The notes under the pieces were generated by a model, which worked only from the letters and a program-made list of their open reading frames with translations, did not search any database and was not told the DNA's origin. From assembly GCA_902761225.1 (NCBI GenBank), contig CACWJQ010000006.1, positions 29,231 to 93,230 on the forward strand: 64,000 nt of DNA. The letters run 5' to 3'. The position numbers and the translations under genes were made by a program. The first letter of the stretch is position 1. Every line of letters begins with the position of its first letter. Below are positions 26,796 to 35,030 of this stretch, in pieces. Origin of the DNA: an uncultured Lachnospiraceae bacterium (GTDB lineage: Bacteria > Bacillota > Clostridia > Lachnospirales > Lachnospiraceae).

Positions 26796-27370
26796 TACTT
26801 CACCAGATGCCCGCCGGAATCACCTTCCGAGAATGCATACCAGACCTTTCCAAGGATATATCTGCTTTCCACAGGGCCAATATTCGGATTGCGTGAATCA
26901 TCCGGACTCATCACATCATCGCTCATAACAAAATACATACCCTGACCGACTGTGATCTCATTCGCAAGTATCCCCGGATCCGTGACCTTGGATGTTACAA
27001 ATGCAGAGGGCTCATCGTTCACATAGAGCGTACCGCCGATAACCTGCAGTCTGTCACCCGATACGCCGATCACCCTCTTGATGTAAAATCCGGTATTCTC
27101 GTTGCCGTTTGGAACAAACAGCACAACATCCCCGGGCTTTGGCTGTGAGAGCTTATAGACGAATCTGTTGACCAGGACCTTTTGGCCTTCAATAAGCCCC
27201 GGAGCCATGGAATTACCGTCCACATTTACATTCATTCCGAGGAAATACACCAGTATGAACGCAAATAATATGCTTATAAATATTCCGATGCCCCAGTGAA
27301 CGATCTCATGGAAGCTTTCTTCGGAATATCTCTTTCTTCTCTTGTAAAAATAATAACCGTCCTGTTTCAC
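26795..27370 (-). CDS. lepB: Signal peptidase I (second copy)
   Basis: 191 residues. A basic N-terminus (YKRRKRYSEE) is followed by one transmembrane helix (~27-46), then Ser54 (GNSMAPGL), Lys98 (FYIKRVIG) and the box-E equivalent MSDDVMSPDDSRN. In that box the usual GDN is replaced by SDD, although the DSR serine remains. It is first in the operon downstream of the promoter at 27410-27438. The two copies differ widely (different box E, different N-termini), so they are not a recent duplication. Confidence 0.92.
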   Translation of the reverse strand: MKQDGYYFYKRRKRYSEESFHEIVHWGIGIFISILFAFILVYFLGMNVNVDGNSMAPGLIEGQKVLVNRFVYKLSQPKPGDVVLFVPNGNENTGFYIKRVIGVSGDRLQVIGGTLYVNDEPSAFVTSKVTDPGILANEITVGQGMYFVMSDDVMSPDDSRNPNIGPVESRYILGKVWYAFSEGDSGGHLVK

Positions 27371-27409
27371 TTAGGATACCGTTTTCCATCGCATAAACAT
27401 ACATAGTGG

Positions 27410-27438
27410 ATTATAGCATATATTCTTAATAAATTCAA
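27410..27438 (-). promoter_or_regulatory. Promoter for the lepB-rbgA-lepB-rnhB run
   Basis: TTGAAT (27433-27438) and TATAAT (27410-27415) on the minus strand are 17 nt apart. The -35 box shares bases with the T-tail of the rplS terminator immediately upstream, so termination of one transcript and initiation of the next use the same DNA. Confidence 0.8.
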
Positions 27439-27466
27439 AAAAGCCGGTGCATAAAAGCACCGGCTT
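27433..27466 (-). terminator. Intrinsic terminator after rplS
   Basis: A perfect 10-bp GC-rich stem (AAGCCGGTGC / GCACCGGCTT, 6-nt loop) is followed on the minus strand by TTTTTTG. It lies 18 nt past the rplS stop. Confidence 0.92.
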
Positions 27467-27484
27467 AAGAAGATTCAAAAAAGA

Positions 27485-27832
27485 TTATTTAACAACCTCT
27501 TTAACCTTAGCTGCCTTACCAACTCTGTCTCTGAGGTAGTTGAGCTTAGCACGTCTTACCTTACCCTTTCTGACAACTTCGATCTTCTCAACATTGGGAG
27601 AATGAAGGGGCCAGGTCTTCTCAACGCCTACGCCGTTAGAGATCTTACGAACAGTGAAGGTCTCGCGGTTAGAACCGTTCTGTCTCTTGATAACAGTTCC
27701 TTCAAAGATCTGGATCCTGGACTTCTCGCCCTCAACGATACGGTTGTGAACCTTAACGGTATCACCTACGCTGAACTCTGCGATCTCTGACTTAAGCTGC
27801 TCTTTTTCGATTTCCTTAATGATGTCTGACAT
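27485..27832 (-). CDS. rplS: 50S ribosomal protein L19
   Basis: 115 residues, the normal size. It shows [13 protein letters not shown], the [15 protein letters not shown] strand and the ENTF-like [34 protein letters not shown] end. The start is the ATG at 27832, seven nt after AAGGAG; the frame extends upstream without a ribosome site. It has its own promoter and leader as well as a strong terminator, so it can be transcribed separately from trmD. Confidence 0.97.
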   Translation of the reverse strand: MSDIIKEIEKEQLKSEIAEFSVGDTVKVHNRIVEGEKSRIQIFEGTVIKRQNGSNRETFTVRKISNGVGVEKTWPLHSPNVEKIEVVRKGKVRRAKLNYLRDRVGKAAKVKEVVK

Positions 27833-27978
27833 AATATATCTCCTTCTATCTTGGCTCTGCTTCAGACTTAACATGTCTTAACAGCTCCCTAGGATGTTCA
27901 TAATACCTCAATGGGTAACAGCGGACCACCGTTTAAACGCAACATTGGTAATTTATCATATAGACGTTACAAATGCAA
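27833..27978 (-). promoter_or_regulatory. Promoter and leader of rplS
   Basis: TTGCAT (27973-27978) and TAAATT (27950-27955) are separated by 17 nt, followed by a leader of about 110 nt. The leader has short inverted segments (around GGTGGTCCGC and near the GTTAAGACATGTTAAGTC stretch). Firmicutes rplS is known to have an autoregulatory L19 leader at this position; equating this leader with it is inference, since I could not fold or match it. Confidence 0.45.
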
Positions 27979-28027
27979 GTAAAAACTTGTATTTATCCTG
28001 TTTTTCACAAAATCCATCCAGTAAAGA

Positions 28028-29251
28028 TCACGCCTTATCCCTCAGACAGGCGGATCGTACCGCAGATGTGTAAAGCCCTATCTTCACCGCATCCTCTGCC
28101 TTGGCAGCCTGTGACATGTCCAGGAATTCATAATATGTCCTTCCCTGCAGGAGCGCGCTGCTTATATTGTTCCTAAGCCTTTCTCCGAACTCTCCGTAGT
28201 CCCGTACTCTTGCAGATGAAAGAGGATTCCGCTCAGTAAAGGTGATCATCACAAGATCTGTGCAGCCTTCATTCCATATGCATTCCTGTAATCCAAGGAA
28301 CAGACATTTGAGGGCTTTATCATCATGATCACGTACCAGCGAACATATAGCTGCGATCTCCGCTTCATCATAATGACTGAGCTTTTTATCGAAGCATCCT
28401 GCATACAGCATCAGTTCATCATGATCGAATATAAGATACAGATCCCGACCTTCATACAGTATATCGGTATCATCGAACAGTAGCGCTTCTATTGCGGGGA
28501 TGTTCTGTACTCTTGCTTTCTTAAGCTTTTCCGTCAGCTCATTCCTTGCATTATATCTGTTCAGAAGATCCGGGCGGTTTGCGGCAGTCCTTTCAATGGA
28601 CCTTGCAAGCCTCCACTCTTCTATATCCCTGTGATTGCCGGACAGAAGAACCTGCGGAACATCCTTGTCATGCCACACCTCAGGCCTTGAATACTGCGGA
28701 TATTCAAGCAGATCCCTATAGAAAGTCTCAACCTCGGGAGAATCGGAATTCCCCAGCACTCCCGGAAGAAGACGTGCCACGGCATCCATTATGATAAGAG
28801 CCGGAAGCTCTCCTCCCGTAAGGATATAATCTCCTGCAGAGACATAATCGGTAACTATCTCTTCAAGTACTCTCTCATCCACGCCCTCGTAATGACCGCA
28901 GAGAAATACAAGTTCATCATCCCTTGAAAATTCCTTCGCCATTCTCTGGTCAAAGCGTTTTCCCTGAGGCGACAGATATATGACCCTTCTCTTCTTACCT
29001 TCCGAAGAACAGGCGCTTCCGGGCTTAACGGCTTCTGAGTACGCCCTATACACAGGCTCTGCCTGTATGACCTGTCCCGCACCGCCGCCGTATGGATAGT
29101 CATCTACCTGGGCGCGGTTATTATCCGCAAAGTCACGGATATTAAGAGTCTCCAGTTCAAGAGCCCCTTCCTTTATCGCCCGTCCGATTATCCCTGTTTC
29201 CATGACCGATCTGATCATCTCGGGAAACAGTGTCAAAACCCTGTAGATCAA
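28028..29251 (-). CDS. trmD: tRNA (guanine-N1)-methyltransferase TrmD with C-terminal extension
   Basis: 407 residues, while TrmD is normally about 240. The core (1-245) is complete: LTLFPEMI start, YPYGGGAGQV, the SAM trefoil-knot segment LCGHYEGVDERV and DYILTGGELPA, then the C-terminal helical domain ending ELTEKLKKA. It methylates G37 of tRNAs with the GNN/CNN-type anticodons. Residues ~246-407 are an unexplained extension (from IPAIEALLFDDTDILYEG to VRSACLRDKA), with no motif I recognise. The frame is continuous, without a stop or hint of frameshift. It overlaps rimM by 4 bp. Confidence 0.9.
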   Translation of the reverse strand: MIYRVLTLFPEMIRSVMETGIIGRAIKEGALELETLNIRDFADNNRAQVDDYPYGGGAGQVIQAEPVYRAYSEAVKPGSACSSEGKKRRVIYLSPQGKRFDQRMAKEFSRDDELVFLCGHYEGVDERVLEEIVTDYVSAGDYILTGGELPALIIMDAVARLLPGVLGNSDSPEVETFYRDLLEYPQYSRPEVWHDKDVPQVLLSGNHRDIEEWRLARSIERTAANRPDLLNRYNARNELTEKLKKARVQNIPAIEALLFDDTDILYEGRDLYLIFDHDELMLYAGCFDKKLSHYDEAEIAAICSLVRDHDDKALKCLFLGLQECIWNEGCTDLVMITFTERNPLSSARVRDYGEFGERLRNNISSALLQGRTYYEFLDMSQAAKAEDAVKIGLYTSAVRSACLRDKA

Positions 29252-29757
29252 TCCAGCAGTCCCTCCAGAATATGAACAGTCATCAGTTCTGCTTCAGTAT
29301 CGATGTTAAGGATACAATCCTTTATGGCAGGCAGCAGAAATGAAGTTCCGTCTTCAGATGTCACCTCATACACATCATTGGCACCGGTCTGGATTATGTC
29401 AGTGATCTTACCGCGCTTTATGCCCTCATCGTCAACAACTTCCATTCCGATTATATCCGCAAAATAGTACTCGCCCTCATCAAGCGGGGCAGCATCCTCC
29501 CTGCTGACATAAAGGTCCTTCTGTCTGTAATTCCTTATCTCTTCCGGAGTCTCTATCCCCTTAAACTTAAGGATCACAAGAGGAAGAGCCATTTTGGCGC
29601 TTTCAACCTCGAACTCTCTGTAGGATCCTTTTTCCGGGATGTACACCTTATTAAGTTTTTTGAACCTTTTAGGATCATCGGTATGAGGGAATACCTTCAT
29701 CTCCCCTTTGATCCCGAAGGGCTGTGTTATTGTACCGACTTTAAGATAATCATCCAT
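29248..29757 (-). CDS. rimM: Ribosome maturation factor RimM
   Basis: About 169 residues. The N-terminal RimM domain (VGTITQPFGIKGEMKVFPHTDD) is followed by a PRC-barrel domain (YYFADIIGMEVVDDEGIKRGKITDI, LLPAIKDCILNID). It binds S19 and helps mature the 30S head. The start at 29757 gives the standard N-terminus, but the ATG lies only six bases beyond the T-run of an intrinsic terminator and has no visible Shine-Dalgarno sequence. The alternative ATG at 29781 lies inside the hairpin loop. Expression must therefore depend on read-through or an unseen start. Confidence 0.92.
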   Translation of the reverse strand: MDDYLKVGTITQPFGIKGEMKVFPHTDDPKRFKKLNKVYIPEKGSYREFEVESAKMALPLVILKFKGIETPEEIRNYRQKDLYVSREDAAPLDEGEYYFADIIGMEVVDDEGIKRGKITDIIQTGANDVYEVTSEDGTSFLLPAIKDCILNIDTEAELMTVHILEGLLD

Positions 29758-29763
29758 GTTTTC

Positions 29764-29792
29764 AAAAAACGGACCGCACATTCAGCGGTCCG
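29764..29792 (-). terminator. Terminator/attenuator between khpA and rimM
   Basis: A perfect 8-bp stem CGGACCGC / GCGGTCCG with 7-nt loop is followed by TTTTTTG on the minus strand. It lies about 50 nt past the khpA stop and directly against the rimM start codon, splitting the usually continuous rpsP-rimM-trmD operon. Confidence 0.82.
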
Positions 29793-29844
29793 CATAGGCA
29801 TCACCCCGGTCATCATATCATCAATATGACGACTGAGGAGATCA

Positions 29845-30075
29845 TTAATCTGTAATCTCAACATCAGCTCTTGCATTTTCCCTTGAAGCTGCAGCCTTGA
29901 CAACGGAACGGATGGACTTTGCGATCCTTCCCTGTTTTCCTATGACCTTACCCATGTCGGATGAAGCAACGTGAAGCTGAAGAACGTAATCTGCTCCGTC
30001 CTTGGTTTCAGTCACAACAACCTCGTCAGGATTTTCTACGAGAGCCTTTGCAATAACTTCAACGAGTTCTTTCAT
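29845..30075 (-). CDS. khpA: KhpA, KH-domain RNA-binding protein
   Basis: 76 residues consisting of one KH domain: the MGKVIGKQGRIAKSIR segment carries the GXXG loop (GKQG). In Firmicutes KhpA pairs with KhpB (Jag) to bind RNA and affects cell elongation. It is placed between rpsP and rimM as in B. subtilis (ylqC). AGGAGG lies 5 nt before the ATG. Confidence 0.93.
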   Translation of the reverse strand: MKELVEVIAKALVENPDEVVVTETKDGADYVLQLHVASSDMGKVIGKQGRIAKSIRSVVKAAASRENARADVEITD

Positions 30076-30106
30076 AAGGCCTCCTTAGATAAATACAATT
30101 GCTTGA

Positions 30107-30352
30107 TTATTTGATTATTCCGGCAACCTTGAAAAGCTTTCCTACTACCTCGGTAGGCTGAGCTCCGTTAGCGATCCACTTCTTTGCAGCCTCCTCGTCA
30201 ATATGAAACTCGCTGGGATCCTTGGAAGGATCATAGGTTCCGATCTCATCGATGAATCTTCCGTTTCTGGGGCTTCTGGAATCTGCAACGATAATACGAT
30301 AGAAAGGAGCCTTCTTCTCGCCGATTCTTCTGAGTCTGATCTTTACTGCCAT
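30107..30352 (-). CDS. rpsP: 30S ribosomal protein S16
   Basis: 81 residues, normal length. It begins [20 protein letters not shown] and includes the [21 protein letters not shown] hallmark. It is an essential 30S component. It follows ffh (76-nt gap), and a possible weak promoter (TTGAAT-19-TATAAT) is visible in that gap. The ribosome site is GGAGG. Confidence 0.97.
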   Translation of the reverse strand: MAVKIRLRRIGEKKAPFYRIIVADSRSPRNGRFIDEIGTYDPSKDPSEFHIDEEAAKKWIANGAQPTEVVGKLFKVAGIIK

Positions 30353-30428
30353 TTTAAAATTCCTCCGTAAATATTGTTAAATGGATTTTTATTATATGAA
30401 AACGGATAATTCCGGATTCAATCACTGT

Positions 30429-31802
30429 TTAAAAGGGAAATCCCTTTCTTCCGCCGAAGCCGCCCATTCCCGGGAACATGCCGCGGCCCTTTTTGCCCAT
30501 GCCGCCCATCTGCTTCATCATCTTCTGGCTCTGTTCGAACTGCTTGATGAATCTGTTGACATCGGCTATATCAAGTCCCGCTCCCTTGGCAATCCTGAAC
30601 TTTCTCCTGGGATTGAGTATCTTGGGATTGGTCCTCTCCTCAGGAGTCATGGAAAGGATTATCGCTTCGGTCTGCTTAAGCTTCTTCTCATCCACAGCGC
30701 CTTCCAGCTCTGCCGCATTGATCCCCATTCCGGGGAGCATGGAAAGGATTGAAGCAAGGCCTCCCATATTTTTCATCTGCTTCATGCTCTCGAGGTAATC
30801 GTTGAAATCGAACTTACCCTTCTGCATGCGGTTCATCATTCCGCGGCTTTCCTCTTCCGTAGTGGTGACGGAAGCCTGTGCCTTCTCGATAAGGCTGAGC
30901 ACATCACCCATACCGAGTATCCTGGAAGCCATACGGTCCGGATAGAACTGCTCGAGATCGGTGAGCTTTTCTCCCATTCCCACATAGAGTATGGGCTTTC
31001 CGGTAACGGACTTTATGGAAAGAGCGGCACCGCCTCTGGTATCACCGTCCAGCTTGGAAAGGATCACGCCGTCGACGCCTATCTCCTCATCGAACTTCTG
31101 GGCTACATTTACCGCATCCTGACCGGTCATTGCATCGACTACCAGGATGGTCTGAAATACGTCCGTCTTCTCCTTGATCTCCTTAAGCTCATTCATGAGC
31201 TCCTCGTCCACATGGAGACGTCCGGCAGTATCGAGGATAACTACGTTATAGTTCTCTTTTCTTGCCTTCTCAAGGGCATTTACAGCGATAACCGGAGGCT
31301 TGACGGTATTGCCCATCTCGAAGACATCAACACCGACCTTCTGCCCGTTAACCTTCAGCTGTTCTATAGCTGCAGGTCTGTAGATATCGCAGGCAACAAG
31401 AAGTGACTTCTTGCCCTTTTTAATGAACTGTCCTGCCATCTTGGCGGATGCCGTGGTTTTACCTGCACCCTGAAGACCTACCATCATTATGACGGTAATG
31501 TCCTTGCCGGGGCGGAAGGCAACTTCCGTTGTCTCGCTTCCCATCAGGCTTGTGAGTTCATCGTTAACTATCTTAATGACTGTCTGGGAAGGATTGAGAC
31601 CGTTCAGCACATCGGATCCTATACACTTCTCTTCAACAGTCTTTACGAAGCTCTTAACAACCTTGAAGTTAACATCGGCCTCAAGAAGGGCCATCTTAAC
31701 TTCCTTCATCGCCTCCTTAACGTCGGCGTCTGTCAGTTTTCCCTTGCTGCGGAGATTCTTAAAAGCGTTCTGCAGTTTTTCACTTAATCCTTCAAAAGCC
31801 AT
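30429..31802 (-). CDS. ffh: Signal recognition particle protein Ffh
   Basis: 457 residues. It contains the N domain (~1-90), the G domain with GLQGAGKTTASAK, DTAGRLHVDEELM and LDGDTRGGAAL, and a Met-rich M domain (~310-430) that binds SRP RNA and signal peptides, ending in MGGMGKKGRGMFPGMGGFGG. It delivers nascent membrane proteins to FtsY (36370-37434). Start codon overlaps the ylxM stop (TAATG). Confidence 0.97.
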   Translation of the reverse strand: MAFEGLSEKLQNAFKNLRSKGKLTDADVKEAMKEVKMALLEADVNFKVVKSFVKTVEEKCIGSDVLNGLNPSQTVIKIVNDELTSLMGSETTEVAFRPGKDITVIMMVGLQGAGKTTASAKMAGQFIKKGKKSLLVACDIYRPAAIEQLKVNGQKVGVDVFEMGNTVKPPVIAVNALEKARKENYNVVILDTAGRLHVDEELMNELKEIKEKTDVFQTILVVDAMTGQDAVNVAQKFDEEIGVDGVILSKLDGDTRGGAALSIKSVTGKPILYVGMGEKLTDLEQFYPDRMASRILGMGDVLSLIEKAQASVTTTEEESRGMMNRMQKGKFDFNDYLESMKQMKNMGGLASILSMLPGMGINAAELEGAVDEKKLKQTEAIILSMTPEERTNPKILNPRRKFRIAKGAGLDIADVNRFIKQFEQSQKMMKQMGGMGKKGRGMFPGMGGFGGRKGFPF

Positions 31803-32140
31803 TAAAGCTCTCCCAGTACATTCTCTGCTATCCTGGAAATATCATCCAGTCTGCTCTCTGCATCGCCATCCGACGTTGCAAGCTTCTCTATCTCTGTAAC
31901 CTCACCCTTTATCTTGAGAAACCTCTCCACAAGGTGAAGCTTTGATTCGTAATCATTAAGTGCCTTCTCGCATTTCTTAAGGACATCATGTACAGCCTGT
32001 CTCGATATCCCTTCGCTTTCAGCAATCTCGCCCAGTGACAGGTCCTCGAACATGGAGGCTTCATATATCCTTCTTCTGTGTTCGTTCAGCAGTTCGCCGT
32101 AGAAATCGTACAGAAGAGATTGTTCAAGGATCTTATTCAT
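31802..32140 (-). CDS. ylxM: YlxM-family SRP-associated helix-turn-helix protein
   Basis: 112 residues. The sigma-like HTH is clear (YEASMFEDLSLGEIAESEGISRQAVHDVLKKCE). Its partner ffh follows with a one-base overlap, the family's usual setting; in streptococci and relatives it modulates SRP activity. It is the first gene after the promoter at 32179-32207. The C-terminal ~35 residues are charged and probably helical. Confidence 0.9.
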   Translation of the reverse strand: MNKILEQSLLYDFYGELLNEHRRRIYEASMFEDLSLGEIAESEGISRQAVHDVLKKCEKALNDYESKLHLVERFLKIKGEVTEIEKLATSDGDAESRLDDISRIAENVLGEL

Positions 32141-32178
32141 ATTCCTTCCTCAAACATGTGATCAAACGCACCTTGCCC

Positions 32179-32207
32179 ATAATATCCCATACAAAAACGG
32201 GTGTCAA
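32179..32207 (-). promoter_or_regulatory. Consensus promoter for ylxM-ffh-rpsP
   Basis: TTGACA (32202-32207) and TATTAT (32179-32184) are 17 nt apart on the minus strand. The -35 box is embedded in the distal arm of the fprA terminator hairpin, so a single element ends one transcript and starts the next. Confidence 0.82.
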
Positions 32208-32228
32208 GCATTTTTTCTTGACACCCGT
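32193..32228 (-). terminator. Intrinsic terminator after fprA
   Basis: A perfect 12-bp stem (ACGGGTGTCAAG / CTTGACACCCGT) with an 8-nt A/T loop is followed by a short T-run on the minus strand, 6 nt after the fprA stop. Confidence 0.88.
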
Positions 32229-32233
32229 AAAGA

Positions 32234-33412
32234 TCATTCAGCATCCCTGCTCTTCATCTCCTCCGCAAGAGCTCTGAAGGCTTCGTCATCGGAAGGCTTC
32301 CTCGTCCCCTTAAGGGAGATCATGGTCTCTGCTATGGTCATATTCTTCATGGCCTCGAAATATTCCTTCATCTTCCTGCCGGCTGTGGGAGCCCATGACC
32401 CATTCTCTATTATACCCACCTTCCTGTTCTGGAAATTCTTGATCTTAAGGTGGTGCAGCAGATCGTTCATGGGAGGGAATATCTCTCCATCGTACGTACA
32501 TGCGGAGACTATCATCCTGTCATACATAAATGCCTGTTCAACCGCTTCGGACACATCCTCTTCGGTAAGGTCCACGGTAATGACCGTCTCCCCCATCTGC
32601 CTTAGCTCTTCAGCGAACCTAAGCACAGCCTCCGCGGTATTTCCGTGTATTGATGCATAAGGCATGAAGATGCCCTTTTTATCAGGTTCGTAGCTGCTCC
32701 AGGTGTTGTACTTATCGATGACAAACGATATATCATCCTTATGAACCGGACCGTGAAGAGGAGCAATGGTCTTTATATCGAGAGTCAGTGCCTTCTTAAG
32801 AAGTGCCTGGACCTGTGCTCCGTATTTTCCGACGATGTTGAAATAGTAGTGACCCGCATCTTCTATCCATTCCTCATTGTTCTCAAGCGCTCCGAATGTA
32901 CCGAAGCCGTCAGCGGAAAAGAGAACCTTCTCCGTCTGCTCATAAGTCACCATAACCTCGGGCCAGTGAACCATGGGAGCCATGAAGAACTGAAGGGTAT
33001 GTCTGCCGAGCAAAAGAGTCTCTCCCTCCTTTACAGCCCTGAATCTTCCGGACAGATCCATATCAAAATACTTCGGAAGCATCTGCTGTGTCTGCATACT
33101 TCCAACAAGGATCATATCAGGATACATCTCAGCAAGCTTTCCTACATTTGCCGCATGGTCAGGCTCCATATGCTGGACGATCAGGTAAGAAGGTTTCTTA
33201 TCTCCCAGTACCTTCTGCAGATTCTCAAAGAAGCTGTCCGTTCCTCTCTTATCAACAGTATCCATTACCGCGATACTTTCATCCAGTATCACATATGAAT
33301 TATATGAGATCCCCCTGACGGGATACTGGCTTTCAAATATCTCAAGTCCTGCATCATCTGCACCGACCCACACAATATCATCAGATACCTTAACTCTTTC
33401 AGTAAAATCCAT
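32234..33412 (-). CDS. FprA-family flavodiiron protein
   Basis: About 392 residues. The N-terminal metallo-beta-lactamase-like domain has the diiron ligands (VQHMEPDHAANV: H-x-E-x-D-H; then MVHWPEVMVTY and the final His in PLHGPVHK). The C-terminal flavodoxin domain starts near 255 (GIFMPYASIHGNTAEAVL, FMN loop). These soluble enzymes reduce O2 to water or NO to N2O, protecting anaerobes. The start at 33412 follows GTGAGG; the frame extends further without a ribosome site. It sits alone behind an AEC transporter and has its own terminator. Confidence 0.93.
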   Translation of the reverse strand: MDFTERVKVSDDIVWVGADDAGLEIFESQYPVRGISYNSYVILDESIAVMDTVDKRGTDSFFENLQKVLGDKKPSYLIVQHMEPDHAANVGKLAEMYPDMILVGSMQTQQMLPKYFDMDLSGRFRAVKEGETLLLGRHTLQFFMAPMVHWPEVMVTYEQTEKVLFSADGFGTFGALENNEEWIEDAGHYYFNIVGKYGAQVQALLKKALTLDIKTIAPLHGPVHKDDISFVIDKYNTWSSYEPDKKGIFMPYASIHGNTAEAVLRFAEELRQMGETVITVDLTEEDVSEAVEQAFMYDRMIVSACTYDGEIFPPMNDLLHHLKIKNFQNRKVGIIENGSWAPTAGRKMKEYFEAMKNMTIAETMISLKGTRKPSDDEAFRALAEEMKSRDAE

Positions 33413-33511
33413 GATATACCTCACTTTCAATAAATCTTCCGGACCAGTCCATGATACTGCCATGCAGCAGATCTGCAGGCAGCGGATGCCCCGGGGAATC
33501 TGTCATAAATA

Positions 33512-34450
33512 TCATATGAGCGACATAAGCACCGTTATCGAGATAAAAGAAAATACAGTTGTGACAATGATCCCTTTTGAAAGCACATCTGTGCGTTCTC
33601 CTGTCTTCTCCGCCTGTATCATCGGCAGATTGCCAACAGGAACGGCACACATAAGACAGAAGGTTCTGATCATCTCTTCCTGAACATGCAACGCTCCAAG
33701 CAGGATGACAACCGACACAGGTACCGCAACGTGCCTTATCAGGATAAATATCCACAGTTTCAGATCCCTGACAGCCTCAAAGAATCTGCTCCTGCCCACG
33801 GCTGCCCCAAGCAGTATCATCGACAGGAATACTGTAGGATTGCCTATGTACTGTATGGTATTTACCACTACATCCGGAAGCTTAAGATCAAACCAGAATA
33901 TGACAAGCGCAAATAATGACATCAGCACACCGGGACTGAATACCTTCTTCAGATTCATCTTCTCTTTACCGGAAGAAAGAGCCACAACCCCGTGTGTATA
34001 GAAGAGCAGGCAATAGAACACGTTGCAGATTATCACATACAGCATACAGTTTTCCGGGAGGATAGCCCTTGCAACAGGTATCCCCAGGAATCCTACATTA
34101 CCGTATATGCTCATAAGAGTATAGAATTTTCTCTCATCCTTCGGGATCCGTATGATATGCGGAAGCGCATATCCCAGGATTATAAAGAAAAAATATACCG
34201 CAGCACTGATCCATACTCCCTTCAGGAAATCCTCATGGGTAACGGAGATATTGCCTGATACGATGGATGAGACGATCAGTGCGGGATTGCATATATCAAC
34301 AACTATACGCGACAAAAAAGGGGTGGACTTATCATTAAGTACATCCCTCTTCTGGAGCCAGATCCCTATCCCCACAAGGATAGCGATCACAGACATCTGT
34401 TTTAAAACTATCAGTCCACCCAATTTCTTATCCAGGCCGCCCTTGATCAC
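33512..34450 (-). CDS. AEC (auxin efflux carrier) family transporter
   Basis: About 312 residues with ~10 hydrophobic segments, starting with VLKQMSVIAILVGIGIWLQKRDVL and the NPALIVSSIVSG motif, with the bundle split seen in this family (YGNVGFLGIPVARAI; CAVPVGNLPMIQAEKTG). Members move small organic acids such as malate out of or into the cell. The substrate is unknown. The start is uncertain: the open frame begins with GTG at 34450 but no ribosome site is clear, and the conserved part begins near residue 14. Confidence 0.82.
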   Translation of the reverse strand: MIKGGLDKKLGGLIVLKQMSVIAILVGIGIWLQKRDVLNDKSTPFLSRIVVDICNPALIVSSIVSGNISVTHEDFLKGVWISAAVYFFFIILGYALPHIIRIPKDERKFYTLMSIYGNVGFLGIPVARAILPENCMLYVIICNVFYCLLFYTHGVVALSSGKEKMNLKKVFSPGVLMSLFALVIFWFDLKLPDVVVNTIQYIGNPTVFLSMILLGAAVGRSRFFEAVRDLKLWIFILIRHVAVPVSVVILLGALHVQEEMIRTFCLMCAVPVGNLPMIQAEKTGERTDVLSKGIIVTTVFSFISITVLMSLI

Positions 34451-34469
34451 ATTTCATCTATCAGGGCCG

Positions 34470-34931
34470 TTATCTGTTCATTGGCATATTCGGCAAGATA
34501 CTCACAGTTCCGTCAGACCACGCCCCGTAGCATCCAAGCCCGGCATAGATGATCACATTGCCCTCGATATACATCATGCTCTTTATCTGGGCATCACATA
34601 CGTCTTTCTCAAAGCCGACAATATGCTGATCATCCGATTCGCTGATACTGTACAAATGTTCAGGCAGCTCATCAAAAGCTTCTCTTGCCTGTGCATCATT
34701 ATCAAAGATATAAAACGATATTCCTTCTTTGATATCCGAATCACCGCGTGCGCTTAAAAGAAGACAATCCGGACCAAAATTCCGGTTTTTGTATACTCTC
34801 CAATCATCATTATGAACGCTCTGACCGACTTCAAGATCAAAACCCGATACAGGATTTCCGTAATCTTTTCCGCCGGAATCTTTACACGCGCCCAGAACGA
34901 CCATCATTATAACTATAATAATGAACTTCAT
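34470..34931 (-). CDS. Predicted lipoprotein of unknown function
   Basis: About 153 residues. The start at 34931 has AGGGAGA upstream and gives a typical lipoprotein signal (MKFIIIVIMMVVLGAC, lipobox VLGAC), with mature lipid-modified Cys16. The exported part (~17-153) is small, acidic and contains three further Cys (PDCLLL, KDVCDAQ, GLGCYG). I do not recognise a family; a surface or cell-wall role is inference. It lies 19 nt before the AEC gene. Confidence 0.65.
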   Translation of the reverse strand: MKFIIIVIMMVVLGACKDSGGKDYGNPVSGFDLEVGQSVHNDDWRVYKNRNFGPDCLLLSARGDSDIKEGISFYIFDNDAQAREAFDELPEHLYSISESDDQHIVGFEKDVCDAQIKSMMYIEGNVIIYAGLGCYGAWSDGTVSILPNMPMNR

Positions 34932-35030
34932 ATCAATTCTCCCTGTAAACTTCAGCTGATAGGCATGCTGTTTCATACGCTTTACCCGCTTCATTTATCA
35001 TGACGGAGAATCATGTAAAAGGGTCACAGA

